Of a DNA stretch of 64,000 bases, positions 1 through 11,359 are shown in pieces. The notes beneath the pieces were generated by a model, which did no database searches, was not told where the DNA came from, and worked only from the letters and a program-made list of their open reading frames with translations. Each line of letters opens with the position of its first letter. The first letter of the stretch is position 1. The stretch is from NCBI GenBank assembly GCA_039619475.1, contig CM077115.1, positions 147,998,274 to 148,062,273 on the forward strand, given 5' to 3'. The translations under genes and the position numbers were made by a program. This DNA comes from Icerya purchasi (Eukaryota > Arthropoda > Insecta > Hemiptera > Monophlebidae).

Positions 1-159
1 AGTAATACCGAAAAGAAAAATAGTTTAATAAAATAGAGTAATGATGAAAAATTACATACCTTAATATAGTGAATCCGCTGGTACTGGAACGTAAATTCAA
101 ATGAGAGAATATAAAAGCAGTCAGACGAGAGTAGTAGAAAGTGGCAGCCAGTAAATAGA

Positions 160-355
160 AATATAATTAAAAAGAAAATAAACGAGCCACCAAACCAAGT
201 AATTAAAAATAAATTAAAAAGAAAATAAACCAGCCACCAAACTTGTAAATCAAAATATAACAAAAGAAAATAATCAAGCCACCAAACCTGTAAATCAAAA
301 TATAACTAAAAAGAAAATAATCAAGCCACCTAACCAAACTAATAATAAAAAGAGT
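160..355. repeat. Minisatellite, about 47-bp unit, four copies
   Basis: Four imperfect head-to-tail copies of an A-rich unit containing AAAAAGAAAATAA followed by AGCCACCAAACC. Copies begin near 166, 212, 259 and 306; spacing varies by a few bases. The last copy is degenerate. No coding potential. Confidence 0.75.
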
Positions 356-1269
356 AAATTTGAAATATTTTAAAAACAGTAAATTATTAAGATGAACTAA
401 ATGTAGCGCTATGAACTGTTAAGACGGAAAACAAACTGGTACCGCGTAAATGAAAATTTACCAAAAATTGTAATAATTAGGTATTTTTAAAACATTTTTA
501 AATTTCTGTAGAGGTCACTATTTGATTTTCTTTATGAAACAAGGAGTATTTCTCAAATCTACTGCCTACTGTAGAAGATTTTGCGTAATTATATAATTCC
601 CCCCCCCCCAAATTTTCCTTTTGGATCCACCCCTGCTTATACATATTTTCGATAAGATTATATTAACTTCGCACCATCTTTATATCAAGAGCTACCCTGA
701 ATTAGCTTAAAAATTATGTAAAATCGGTAACGCCTTTTATAATGATAATAAGAAAATAATTTTCAATTATTTTCAGCTGTTACGAAACATGATTTATTTG
801 CTAACTGACTTAAAATTTGCGTTAAACGGCCAACTCTTTTTTTATAAAAAGTTCACCTGTGTGTGTAAGGCATAGTCTCTTCAAATGAAATAGAGTTTCC
901 TTAGAGAAAAAAGTCATTCCCTCCGTCGCCAAGAAGCCGTTATAAACTAGGTTGACAATGACACAATACGATTTTTTTTGGAATAAAATTTTAAAAAAGA
1001 ACCACCCCTATTATAATCGAAAATGATCGGCAAAAAACTTCCAAAAAATTTCCTTTTTCGTTAAATTTGTCCTTTTAGAAAAAGTGATCAATTTTTCAAA
1101 ATAAGGAGGCATGTTCTTTGAATTTTAAGCTATTTCTACATCGAGTACCGGTGAAATTGGTTCACGACAATTTTGCCGAAAAGAAACAGTAATCAAATAA
1201 ACGTATTTTTGGATTTATAATGTTAGTTCGAAAGTTTAAATAAGCAAAATGTTTATTCTAAAGTTCTTT

Positions 1270-2465
1270 AATAAAGAGTTATTGACTCAAAGAGGAACAG
1301 AAAAATTCACGATTATCTTCGGACGATAGCCCAGCACCATAGGACAAATCCATCGAATAGTCAACATCGTAAACGGTAGTTTCGAGAACAAGAAATATTG
1401 TGCTGCAGCGTTCCTTGATATAGAGAAAGCATTCGATGAAGTATGGCACGTAAGTTTTTATTGTATAAACTGAAAAAAAAATTTGCCTCATCCGTATTAC
1501 GTGTCGTTAAAATCATATCTGACTGATAGATACTTTCTGGACAAATGGCGCTTATTTTTAGATTTAAAAATTCTAGTGCACTGCAGGGTAGTACACTAGT
1601 CTCAGTATTATATCAGATATACCCAGCCGATTTTACAGCCGACAACGATAACGCAACAGCAATGTTTGCTAACGATACAGCAATAATATCGACCAATAAT
1701 GGCCATGCCGATGCGACAGGACTCCTTCAGAATTATCTTGATTTAAATTATGGAAAGTTAAAGTAAATGAATCAAAATCTTTGAAAATATACCGATAAAA
1801 CTGAATGAAAAAATAATTTTCACAACAGAATCAGTAAAATACTTAGGCTTTCACTTGAATCAACGACTAGCTTGGAAAAATTATATCCTCCCGAAAAAAA
1901 AAAAAACAATTGGATCTGAAATACCGCAACTTGACTCCGTTAATGAAGAAATATTGTTCTTTATCAATCGAAAATAAAGTCCTATTATACAAAACTATTC
2001 TACAAACCAAATATGGGCATGCAGTATTGAAATCTGGGAAGTAGCCAGCAATTCAAATATAAAAATCATCCAGCGATTTCAGGCAAAAGTTCTGTTAAGT
2101 ATAGTTGGAACACTGTGATACGTTCGAAACGATAATCTACATACTGTTCTTCATATGTCTACTGTAAATGAATCCATAAAAAATCACAATTTTAGATATA
2201 TCCAACGATTACAACACCATGCCAATATCCATCAGAAGCCGATCTTACCGATAACAGCGTGCACTTCAGATGCCTTAAAAAACACGTACTCCGATGGAAT
2301 TGAAAAGTCGATCTTAAATTATAGTTTTGACCTATTTTATGCATTACTCAAAAAGAGAATAGCCACCATTGGGTAGTGTTCTGTATATCGTAAAAACGTA
2401 AATAATATGTCAATGCCGCTTATTGTCTACTTAGGACAGATCGCATGCGTGAAAAAAAAAAAAAA
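1270..2465 (+). pseudogene. Jockey-type non-LTR retrotransposon reverse transcriptase, 5'-truncated and decayed
   Basis: Frame-broken reverse transcriptase read on the plus strand. Visible blocks in order: a finger/palm segment near 1383-1450 with AAFLDIEKAFDEVWH; a segment at 1575-1640 corresponding to the family's QGSVLGPVLY motif; the polymerase active-site region near 1660-1690, where the usual FADD reads FAND; the thumb segment YLGFHLNQRLAWKNY near 1840-1885; then a long C-terminal tail to about 2450. A poly-A run at 2452-2465 fits the 3' end. The endonuclease domain and ORF1 are absent, as expected for a 5'-truncated LINE insertion. Several stops and frameshifts plus the Asp-to-Asn change in the active site make it inactive. 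Confidence 0.9.
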
Positions 2466-2569
2466 ATCTCTAATTATGCCGCGTTTACAAAAATTTGATT
2501 GCTATAAAAGAAAAAACACTTCATACAACTTTGAAAACCAAAAAGGGAATAGTAATGTACGCAACTAAC

Positions 2570-2700
2570 CTTCGACTTTCAAGATAAAACAAGGTCAGTT
2601 GAGCGTGATGTTTCATGCGCGGAGGACTCCCCGTATGTTGTTAAAGACAATCATAATTTACATTTACATAATACTAAATTCAAAACAAAGATATTAAATT
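2570..2700. repeat. Dispersed repeat, partner of 35830-35945
   Basis: Shares with 35830-35945, in the same orientation, the blocks ATAAAACAAG, GTGATGTTTCATGCGC / ATGATGTTTCATGCGC, CCGTATGT and AAATTCAAAACAAAGATAT in the same order and spacing. Family unknown; no ends identified. Confidence 0.6.
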
Positions 2701-3491
2701 TTTTAAATTTGTAATATCGCTTATATTTTTCATTCAGTACTCCTATGAACGTGTACTTTTATGTGTTTAAAAATTGTTGTGACTTTTTAATTCTTTTTCA
2801 AAATTTTTTAAACCTAAGAAGCTTCGTTCATGATTTCATAATCTCCAAGTTTGATTATTTTATTACATTATATTATACCCGATACTGTACTATGATGAGT
2901 TGACTTCTTTAAACAACAAAATTTAAAAAAAACAAATATATATATATATATATATATAAATACAAACAACAAATGCGATCACTACATATTATAATCAAAA
3001 CCGTAAATAATAAAAGAAACTTCAAAGAATATATATCACTAAATAAACTTGTTAAATATGAATGAAAAAAAAAAAAAAAAAGATAAAAAACGAATAATTT
3101 TTAAGTGACGGAGAACTACTGGTGTATAACATTTTAAATATGGTTGGCTATATATTAAATCAAAATAATAAAAAAAAAAACATTCAATAAAAAACTCGGC
3201 CAATTTGTAATATTAATCATCTTCATCTCCTTTTTACTCCTTACGGAACTCATAAATATACCTAAAGAGCACTCATGGAGTACAAAAGGAAATAAGAAAC
3301 AGATGACAGCAATATTTAAAGTTGAATCAATGGCCAACTAACTTGGATCTATCATAGTGTATACAAGGAAATTAAGCAAGAAAAAGGGGGAGAAAGGAAA
3401 AAAAAAATAAAAAATTCTGCCCCGAATCTTCTCACTTTCCTTCCTTTTTATTAGGAAAATAATTAATTAATATGTATATTATTAGAGAGGA

Positions 3492-3765
3492 GGCAGCGTA
3501 GTAGCCTAGTGATTAAGGTGGTTGGCTACTAAGTCAGAGGTCACGGGTTCGAGACTTGTCTCGTCCCGGATCCAAATCGCTCCCAAGCCTACCCAGCTTG
3601 AAATAATTGGGTACCAGAGAAATCTGGGAAAGTAAAGGCGGCCGAGAGAAAGGAACTGGCCCCCCTACTCTCATTAGTGCCGTTGGGCTTAGTACATTGT
3701 GAACCTTAACTTCACAATCCCAACGCCCTGTCAAGGGTATGGAACTCACTTTACTTTTTACTTTT
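3492..3765 (+). mobile_element. tRNA-derived SINE with target-site duplication
   Basis: The 5' part carries a pol III A box (TAGCCTAGTGATTAAGG near 3501) and B box (GGTTCGAGAC near 3546), the signature of a tRNA-derived SINE head. The 3' end is a T/A-rich tail, ttactttttacttttatt. The element is bracketed by the 11-bp direct repeat ATTAGAGAGGA at 3481-3491 and 3766-3776, matching L1-type target-primed insertion. It sits beside the zinc-knuckle ORF1 remnant and probably inserted into that older element. Confidence 0.85.
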
Positions 3766-3789
3766 ATTAGAGAGGAAACAAGAAAGAGA

Positions 3790-4960
3790 ATCAGCAAAGG
3801 ATGTAGAGGAAGCAATGTTGTTTAAAGAGAGGAACTCTAAGACTGCTATTGAAATATTTTCAATTAAGGGAGAAGGAGCCAAAGAGGGAGAGTTTGGAAA
3901 AGCTGAGGATACAAGATTGATATCAGTAAGATTTGCGGGAGCACAACTTTCTGAAGTAGAGTTAGGCAAAGGAGGGATGGATTTGTTGAGAGCTCATACA
4001 TTAGAGGGAGATGGGATACGGTTAGATGGAAGAGGATGGAATTGGGGAGAGGAATAATAGACAGGTTTAGAGTACTGTTTTTTGTGGAACGTAGGCGATT
4101 TAGGACGAAGGGGAGAATTAGAAAGAGAGAGAAATGATGATGGAAACTTGATAAGATTATAGTGGGAAGAGATTGGCAAAGAGGCTTGGTCGGCAAACGA
4201 AAAGGCATGAGTGACTAAACTGTTATTTTTGGCAAGTAAAGCCTCTTGGAAAAAGATATTTTCGAAAATCGTTATGCGCTCGATCTCTTTTTGCCTAATC
4301 AACTCAGGGCAAGATCGATCATAGGCACAGTGAGGGTCTTTGCAATTATGGCAGATGGGAGGATCCTGTAGGCATTTACATTCTGAGGCTGAATGCTTGA
4401 AAGCGCAGTGAGGACAGATATATACGAGAAACTACGGCAGTGTTTTGCAATGTGTCCAAAAAGAAAACATTTTGAACACTGCGTAGGAGAACGGACGCTA
4501 GGGGAAACAAAAACGTAATTTGTAAATTGAAACAAATTCAGGAAGGGTAGTATTACGGAATTTAAGCTCGACAAAGCGGATAGGAACTTTAGAACCTTCA
4601 GAAGAACGGTAAATTCGGCGAACTGAGGCAATAGGGATTGATGAGTCAATTCCTTCAGTAATTTCATCCTCGGAGAAGGACGGATGGACGGCTGAAATGA
4701 TGCCCATTCTAAAAAGAACACCGTTATTTAACGTAAGCTTTAATATTATGAGACGCAAAAAAATTCGGATGAGCTAGAAAAGAATTTGCGGAAGAGACAG
4801 AAGGAAATTTAATTGAGACACGGCCCCTACTTTGAGGGACAATGCTATTACAGGAAGAGGATGCAGTGTTAATTAGCCCGGCAAGGGTATGAAGATTTCC
4901 GAGGTTTTTCTCTGAGGAACAACTTTCTACGTAAACGGTGTAAGGTCATGAATGGTCGGA
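3790..4960 (-). pseudogene. Non-LTR retrotransposon ORF1 (gag-like) with zinc knuckles
   Basis: Minus-strand gag-like protein broken by frameshifts. The N-terminal half (about 4758-4500) has the motif GIISAVHPSFSEDEI, as in the RRM-like part of Jockey/I-clade ORF1. Next come clustered Cys/His motifs: CSKCFLFGHIAKHC at about 4437-4478, CPHCAFKHSASEC near 4370-4410, and CHNCKDPHCAYDRSC at about 4310-4352. This is the tandem CCHC array typical of LINE ORF1 nucleic-acid-binding proteins. A Ser/Pro-rich C-terminal tail continues to about 3800. No endonuclease or RT follows directly, so it is either truncated or separated from its ORF2. Confidence 0.85.
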
Positions 4961-5399
4961 GGCAGACATCAAATTCTCTTTAATGTTGCTATTATTATAA
5001 TTATTATTATCATCGTTTCATTTTATTCCCAGAATGATCTTTCCGGTATTTATTACAGTTATCGTAATCATAATCGAGTCACTGCTGCTTACTTTTATTA
5101 TTCTAATCTATATTATCTTATTATTTTTACTGTTTTATTGGTTTAGGAATTTTCGGACTATGTTACATGTGTTTAGAATAACCGATTTTTGTTCTTTTGT
5201 GCGCATATATATTTTGGAATCTAAAGAATGTTTAATCTTTCTATGAAGGAGCTCACAGTTATTCCTGTAACTGATAGTATTAATGGTACACTACCATAAC
5301 TTTTTGTTGTTTCCAAATCTGGCTTGATTTCTGTTGCTAATGGTGTACATTTCATTAGTTTGTCATTATTTTTCTTCTCTACGTTGTTATCATTAGGTA

Positions 5400-6150
5400 C
5401 CGCGATATCTATTAAGTATTTCTTGTTTGTTAACTAATATTATACCTGGCCTATTTACATTTACTGTATGATCCCTTAATATTGCAAAACTCTTTTTGGA
5501 TTTTATTTGTAATATGGCTGATTATCGGTTATTAAACTGTATGTTTTTGATATTACACTCGATGAATTATTATTTTTGTTACATTATTGTGTCTTTCTGT
5601 ATATATTCTGTTGCTAGTAGTAGGTAACAACCTCCTGTTATATGCTTTTAGGTTTCCCCCTTGTTTGGTGGCATTTTCTACACTGATCGTTTTGGATATT
5701 TTTATCTTTAATTATACATTTTTGGATATTACTTGATCCTGTATAGTGAGTACAAAGTCTTCCCGTTTCTACGTACAATTTTCCCTTTTTGAACTAGGTG
5801 TACGTTAAATCTTTTCTAATTCCTTTGGTATTTATGATGTTTGGATGTTTGCCGTGTATTACTTTACTAATCCATTTTTCTTTCTTTTCCTCTATTGTAT
5901 TAATACTGTTTATTTTTTCTTCTTTATTCGCGAGATTAAGTGATGTTAAATTTCTATCTGCTTCGACTATTTCTTTGTGTAGTGGGTGTTCTTTGGAGTG
6001 AAAGTATTTTATAATACTTTTTATTTGGCTCTGATGAAGTGCTAAGACGTCTATTAGACCTCTGCCTCCTTTTCTTGGTAAATTTATTTGTTCTATACAC
6101 GAATTGGGGTGTAATCTTCTTTAATTTGTTAGTATTGTTCGTATCAATCT
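5400..6150 (-). pseudogene. R2-like retroelement, post-RT C-terminal region
   Basis: Reverse-complement reading gives an almost continuous frame from about 6130 to 5620, beginning with LHPNSCIEQINLPRKGGRGL and continuing through a charged linker to CRKCHQTRGKP near 5650. In R2/related single-ORF LINEs, the region after the RT has a GGRGL motif and, further on, a Cys/His knuckle of CRxCH type. Several stops interrupt it. The RT palm is not present in the window. Confidence 0.7.
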
Positions 6151-6327
6151 ATTATCAAGATACATAATAGACTGTCCAAAAAATACTGAGACTTTATTTA
6201 ACGTGGTGGTCACTCAAATATAATTTTTAAATTTCCGGTTTTCCTGGTCTAAATTCTCCCGATTTACTGATTACTAGAACAGTACAAAAAGATTTTTTTT
6301 TTTTTTTTTTTGTTACTATAGTTAATG

Positions 6328-6440
6328 GTTGTCGTGATAACCTAGTTGCTCGAGCGCTTGACTTCCGTTACGGAGGTCACGGGCTCGATCCCGAGCGACG
6401 ACGATCTTGTTACAAGAATTAAATAAATAAATAAATAATT
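6328..6440 (+). mobile_element. tRNA-derived SINE head with residual cloverleaf
   Basis: The segment 6328-6402 keeps tRNA-like geometry: GTTGTCG at its start can pair over 7 bp (one G-T) with CGACGAC at its end. An A-box-like TGATAACCTAGTTGCTCGAG and a B-box-like GGGCTCGATCC are in the right places, and TGACTTCC/GGAGGTCA occupies the anticodon-arm position. It lacks a plausible anticodon loop and is followed by an (AAAT)n tail at 6418-6438, so a SINE head is preferred to a functional tRNA gene. Confidence 0.65.
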
Positions 6441-6450
6441 GCTAATAATC

Positions 6451-6479
6451 ACGTGGTGGGCAACGGCAAACCACCACGT
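6451..6479. repeat. Short perfect hairpin
   Basis: ACGTGGTGG and CCACCACGT form a perfect 9-bp stem around an 11-base loop just after the SINE tail. It may be a terminal structure of the following unidentified repeat (6480-6700), in which no coding was seen. Confidence 0.6.
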
Positions 6480-6699
6480 ATACCATCATATGCGCGCTAG
6501 TTCAGTACACACAGCAGACACACGCGGGACTGCACAAACGATTTCCAATCAGTTCCGGGTGTGGTCTTGCGTGTAGACATTTGTGCTGCATATAAACAAT
6601 TGCCATAAGCGCTGCCTATTCAGTACAACTAGAATGTACAAATAGGTAGTCACGACGCTCGGAGTCGAGCGATACGACTCAGATGATGACTATAGTTAA

Positions 6700-6905
6700 T
6701 ATTTGACCGCCGTAGCGTATGTTATACGAATAAAACAGAACTTTGTAATTTTCATTTAAAATAAAGTACATTAAGAAATGCATTAATTTTTCGCTTCAAA
6801 TGATTTTTTCTTATTAAAAATATTCGTTTTGGCTATTTTTACTTTTTTCCCTGGTTTTATAGCAAAATTCCAGGTTTTTCCCGGTTGGGTATCCCACCCT
6901 GTTTA
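6700..6905. repeat. Dispersed repeat, partner of 28441-28645, hAT-like terminus
   Basis: Aligns by eye over its full length with 28441-28645 in the same orientation: GAACTTTGTAATTT, AAAGTACATTAA, GTTTGGCTATTTTTAC and TTTTTTCC(C/T)TGGT recur in order. The right end reads, on the minus strand, ACAGGGTGGGATACCC, reminiscent of hAT terminal inverted repeats starting CAGGG. The other end was not found. Confidence 0.65.
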
Positions 6906-7245
6906 AATACAGCAAACAAAGCTTTGCGAAGCAAGTAAAGCAAACTATTAGCTAATGATAGAGCGCTCTCCAAGCTCGATCCAACAATTTCCCGCCGTGC
7001 TACAGGCGTTTAAATAAAAGCATAACCGTACATCTTATGAAAAATTTTATTTTATAAAAAAAAAACATTCCAAAATCACTAACGAGCAGCGCGCATTAGT
7101 AGACTGGCATCCATGTACACGTATGGTTTATTCTGTCCTTTGCGAACAAAGCTGATTCGGTTATACGTTATCACTTCGCAGTAGCCATTTAACTAAATGT
7201 TGTCGCGAAAGCTGTAGGTTTTTCGAGTTCAGGTTTTTTGTAAAA

Positions 7246-7900
7246 ATGGACAACAAAGAGCAACGCTGTGTAATAAAATTTTGTGCGCAGCTGAAAAAAC
7301 GGCTACAGAGATTATGACGATGTTAAGCAAAAAACCTACAGCACGGAAGTTCATGTCGGTCGTCAAGTTTTTACCGGTACAGTGCGTTCAATATGGGTCG
7401 AGAATCTACGATACTTTTAACGTAGAACGAACTTTGTTCAACAGCTTTTTCTAAGAAAAATGTCACCATGATACCGGCTATCATTCATGAAGATCAGCAT
7501 TTACAACGCAGAAAATTCACAAATGGCTCAAAATACTTGAAAAAAAAAAAGAATTTTCTTAAAAGTGCGGTAATCATCAACGAAATTAGCTGTACCATTT
7601 GGACTATCCCTTCATTCGTGATGAAAGTGCAACGTGAAAAATCTCCAATTTCCAAAGATCAAAAAAGGTTGAACAAACCGCTGCTACAGGAAAAATGATT
7701 GTTATTTCATTTTTCGATTATCACGATGTAACTTATCAGCATTTTGTATCCAAAACGACTGTGAACGTTCTTTATTACTGCAATATTCTTCGAACATTGC
7801 AGAAACACATTACGAAAAAACAGACAACTATGAAAAAGGACTTTATTTTACACAAATAATAATATACTAGCTGTTGCCCACATATTAATAACTGTGTAAA
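7246..7900 (+). pseudogene. mariner-type transposase relic
   Basis: Starts with ATG at 7246 and reads MDNKEQRCVIKFC..LKK, the SETMAR/mariner HTH_48 N-terminus. It continues through frameshifted segments (VFTGTVRSIW / NMGRES, matching the family's second helix-turn-helix linker). Near 7700 the core block IVISFFDYHDVTYQHFV and LYYCNILRTL match the mariner stretch between the first two catalytic Asp. It decays before the HDN motif; only PHIN-like remains occur near 7880. Terminal repeats were not recognised. Inactive. Confidence 0.8.
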
Positions 7901-8099
7901 TCTTTCATTTTTTCTCTTTTTAAGTGAATGTATATTTTCACTAAAAATTTATTTTCTTTATTAAGTCTTCCGGGAGGGGAGAGCATATTACAAAAAAAAA
8001 ATCTAAGTCCATTTTACAAAAACAAACCACAATAGTTAGAGAGGACCTAAGATTTTTAAAAGTAAGTAATATTTCTAGTATTAAAAATATTGAGCGGTA

Positions 8100-8640
8100 A
8101 TCGTTATGCAGCATTTTCACGCTGCCCGAAATGAAGAACGGCTAATAGAGATGATCCGTACGCCGCAAAATAAAAAACGGCGACCAAGTAATGCGCGCTG
8201 ATTAGTGGAGCGTATAAAATGTGTTGAACTGCAGCACTGCGATACTCACGTGAACCAACTCTGCTGGAATCAGAACATTGAATAACCGCTGACTGGTGTC
8301 GCTCTGAAGACATGAATGATGTGTGCAAAATGTTGGTTGTGCCGGAACAGCCAGTATGAGAAACAAATTTGATTTTCTGCCATTCGCATCGCATTCCAGG
8401 TTAAAAATGATTTACTTAGAACAATTGAAATAATCGAAATTAATATCGATAAGCTCGACATACGAACCAGGGCGACGTGAAATTGCGTTCGGGTTGTGCT
8501 AAAAAGCCGAGCTGAGATGCCGAAACAAATGTAAATTACCCGAATGAAATAGCTCAATGCCGCGGTAGAAAATTAATCGAGAGCGGTAAAGGCGGAATTA
8601 AACAAAATACCAATTTATATAATGAAATTATACAATATAC
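8100..8640. other. GC-richer unidentified insert
   Basis: This stretch stands out from its AT-rich flanks in base composition. Two overlapping antisense open frames (8104-8394 and 8270-8557) and a plus-strand frame with seven stops can be read, none matching a family I recognise. A decayed repeat is the likeliest explanation. Confidence 0.3.
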
Positions 8641-9706
8641 TTAGTTCACCAAGAAATTAATAAACGTTAACTTACCATAGTAAACATCTTATTTTTATAT
8701 TTAATTTGTATTTTTATCATGGCAATCATTTTATTTAATTCAATTTTTTTTTTTATTTCATCGAATGCATTTTACCTTTTAATTTTCCACGCGGCATTGA
8801 CAAAAACCTCCATAGCTCGACTAAATCACTCCAGAAACTTAAAAACCTGCCGTAAGGATCAGTCAATCCGTCGGTGGAAAGCTGAACAAAATCGATTCGG
8901 GAATTCTTAAGATTAGCTCTCATAATACAAGCAGAAAAATTTTCTGGCTTTCATTTTTATAGACTCCCCATATTAGTTCATATGCGAAGTTTACAGATGA
9001 ATAGCTTCCACTGACTGCACCATTTTTTTACTTCTTTAAACTAGTAATAATCAGTAATTATATTTTTGTTAAAATCGCTAGACTGAAAACTACAAATACA
9101 CAATTATGACAATGACTTACATGGCAGATAATAACGTTACATAAGAATGTTTCAAAAAAAACAAAAAAAAAAAAAAAAGACAGAACAGCAGTAATTTTGC
9201 AACTGTTATTTAGAACTTTATTTTATTATTTAATCATTTGATTTTTCTTTGAGCACTACTGAGTAAGTACTCCGCTAATTTAAAAATAATATTAACCACG
9301 TTTTTCTGAGTAAATGAAGTTTAGGTATATTTCTAGTTCCGGTGATACAAACAACAATAAAGAAAAAAAAAGACAATGAAAATGAATTTTCCTAGATAAA
9401 GAACACGAAAAGATTGCAAACAAAAACATAATAAAAAAATCCGCGGTGAATTTATCAATTTCGATGTACCTCTATGGTTCGTTAAATTTCATTTATTCAC
9501 GCGTATACGCAGCAATACTGCAAAATATATAAAAGGCAAATGCACAAAATGATTAATAAAATAATGTCAAATATAAAATGCAGAAACTGACACGTATTTC
9601 ACACAAAACTTTTATTTTCTGTTATTGAAGTTGGATTTTACATGAAAAAGTAGCGGTAGTAAAAAATAATAGCACGTCTTAATTTTGAACAATTTTAAGG
9701 AACGAG

Positions 9707-9710
9707 AATT

Positions 9711-9753
<43 letters not shown>

Positions 9754-9767
9754 ATGCGTGCGCGTGT
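9707..9767. repeat. (TA)n(TG)n microsatellite
   Basis: Alternating TA run passing directly into a TG run and a short CG/TG tail; a compound dinucleotide repeat. Confidence 0.95.
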
Positions 9768-10011
9768 CACTTTAATTGGAAATAATCATAAATCAGTATT
9801 ATTGAAATATCATAGAAAAAATAGTTTTAAAACTGCCACTTATAGCTTTGACAATTTTTAGTATTTCGTTTACGTATAATACACGGCATCAAAAAATAAA
9901 ATAATTTATATAGAAAAAACAAACGTTGATAAGCAGTGCGATTTGTATATTGAAAGCTATTGTAACACTAAATATCAAATATTCAAAATTTGTAAACCTT
10001 ATATGATTATA

Positions 10012-10012
<1 letters not shown>

Positions 10013-10061
<49 letters not shown>
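10013..10061. repeat. (TA)n microsatellite
   Basis: About 23 TA units. The minus-strand reading as a Tyr-Ile polymer is an artefact of the repeat. Confidence 0.95.
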
Positions 10062-10067
<6 letters not shown>

Positions 10068-10949
10068 GCACATAATAGCTTTTTTTAAATATTTTCTATT
10101 CAATTTTAGAAGCGAATAATACAATTTATATATTTACGTTCTTAATATTTAACCCTATTTTTCCTATTTTCACATCAAAAAACAATGTTTTAGATTCTAT
10201 ATCGCAAATTTTATCATTAGTTTGCTATAATAAATTTAATATAATTACTCTTAATGAGTATGGTATTATTTATGTCACAACAAATTTAATTTCGTTGTAT
10301 TCGTTTCTCAAATCGATTCAAAGATAATAATAAGTAAAGCCTTTAAATTATATCATAATTATTTATTTATTTTTAACAATTCAATCTCAGTATAAACATG
10401 AATGACTTGACTATTTTCATATAAAATTGCAAGAAAGAAAAATATTGAGAGTTATTTTACTGAATACAGGAGTTCGTCTCTAAAGCTACCTATTTTTAAA
10501 CATAAAATCTGAATGAGTTTAACTGAAAGCGTATCAAATAATTAGAATACCAGGATCGAAGTTTCTCATTTCTTAACAATAACAGAATGAGTGAAAAACG
10601 AGTATTATAAAACTATTATTTAACAGTTACAAATGATTGTATTTATAAATATTAGTTTAAGAGTGAAGAGAATTTTTTAACTGCAAGAAATATTTCTTAA
10701 CAATATCAAAATATTTTAAAGCAAAAACTACTAATAAATAATTCAATGACCATATCACTTTGATCTTAATATTATCAATATTCTTGAAACATTTGTAAAA
10801 AGTAGTAGTACACTGAAATGCTGTTAGTGTGATTAATTTTCTTTAAAGATTTTACAAACCTGCTATTGTACTGTGATGTAACATATTAGAAAAAATATGG
10901 TGTAATTTTAACAATAAACAGTTAATACTCCATTAATTGTACTATATCA

Positions 10950-11355
10950 AGGCGGTGTTCACGGGGGGAATTTGGGGGGTTAAACCCTCCCCATGAGAAC
11001 TGAAATAGTTATTATAAATACACAGAAATCTGAAAAAATTCAAAAATTTAAAATAAATATTAATCTTTTAGGGCGTCCCTACCTTAAAAAGAGAAAACAA
11101 AAAATATGCTCCATATTTTTAGGTACTTCATTAATGTTTTTTTAAGGCAAAATTTTTTATTACAAAATCAATAACATATGTAATTTTTATTAATGTTTAT
11201 ACGGTAATTCAATTATATAAATTATTAATATATAAATCAAAATGATGAAAATGATTAATAGTATGCATATTAGGGAAAAATATATTGTTATAAAATATGC
11301 AAAAAAAAATTTCAACCCCCCCTCCCTTAAAATTCTGGGCACGAGCTTGTACCAT
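10950..11355. mobile_element. MITE candidate with G-rich inverted ends
   Basis: The left end (ggtgttcacggggggaattt then a GGGGGGTTAA block) resembles the reverse complement of the right end (ggtacaagctcgtgcccag then AATTTTAAGGGAGGGGGGG). The interior is A/T-rich and non-coding. Similar G-run termini mark the hAT MITEs at 51274 and 54763, but no target duplication was confirmed. Confidence 0.4.
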
Positions 11356-11359
11356 ATAT

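Noticed and set aside
6328..6402. Functional tRNA gene
   Set aside because: Acceptor-stem pairing is good but no sound anticodon loop or T arm can be formed, and an (AAAT)n tail follows, as in SINEs.
8104..8557. Overlapping minus-strand frames and a plus-strand frame whose stops could all come from C-to-T changes
   Set aside because: Every stop codon can be explained by a C-to-T change, so that pattern carries no weight, and the number of stops is what chance predicts.
9889..10071. Open frame encoding Tyr-Ile polymer
   Set aside because: Direct translation of the (TA)n microsatellite; the same applies to frames at 21313, 45240, 49880 and 59169.
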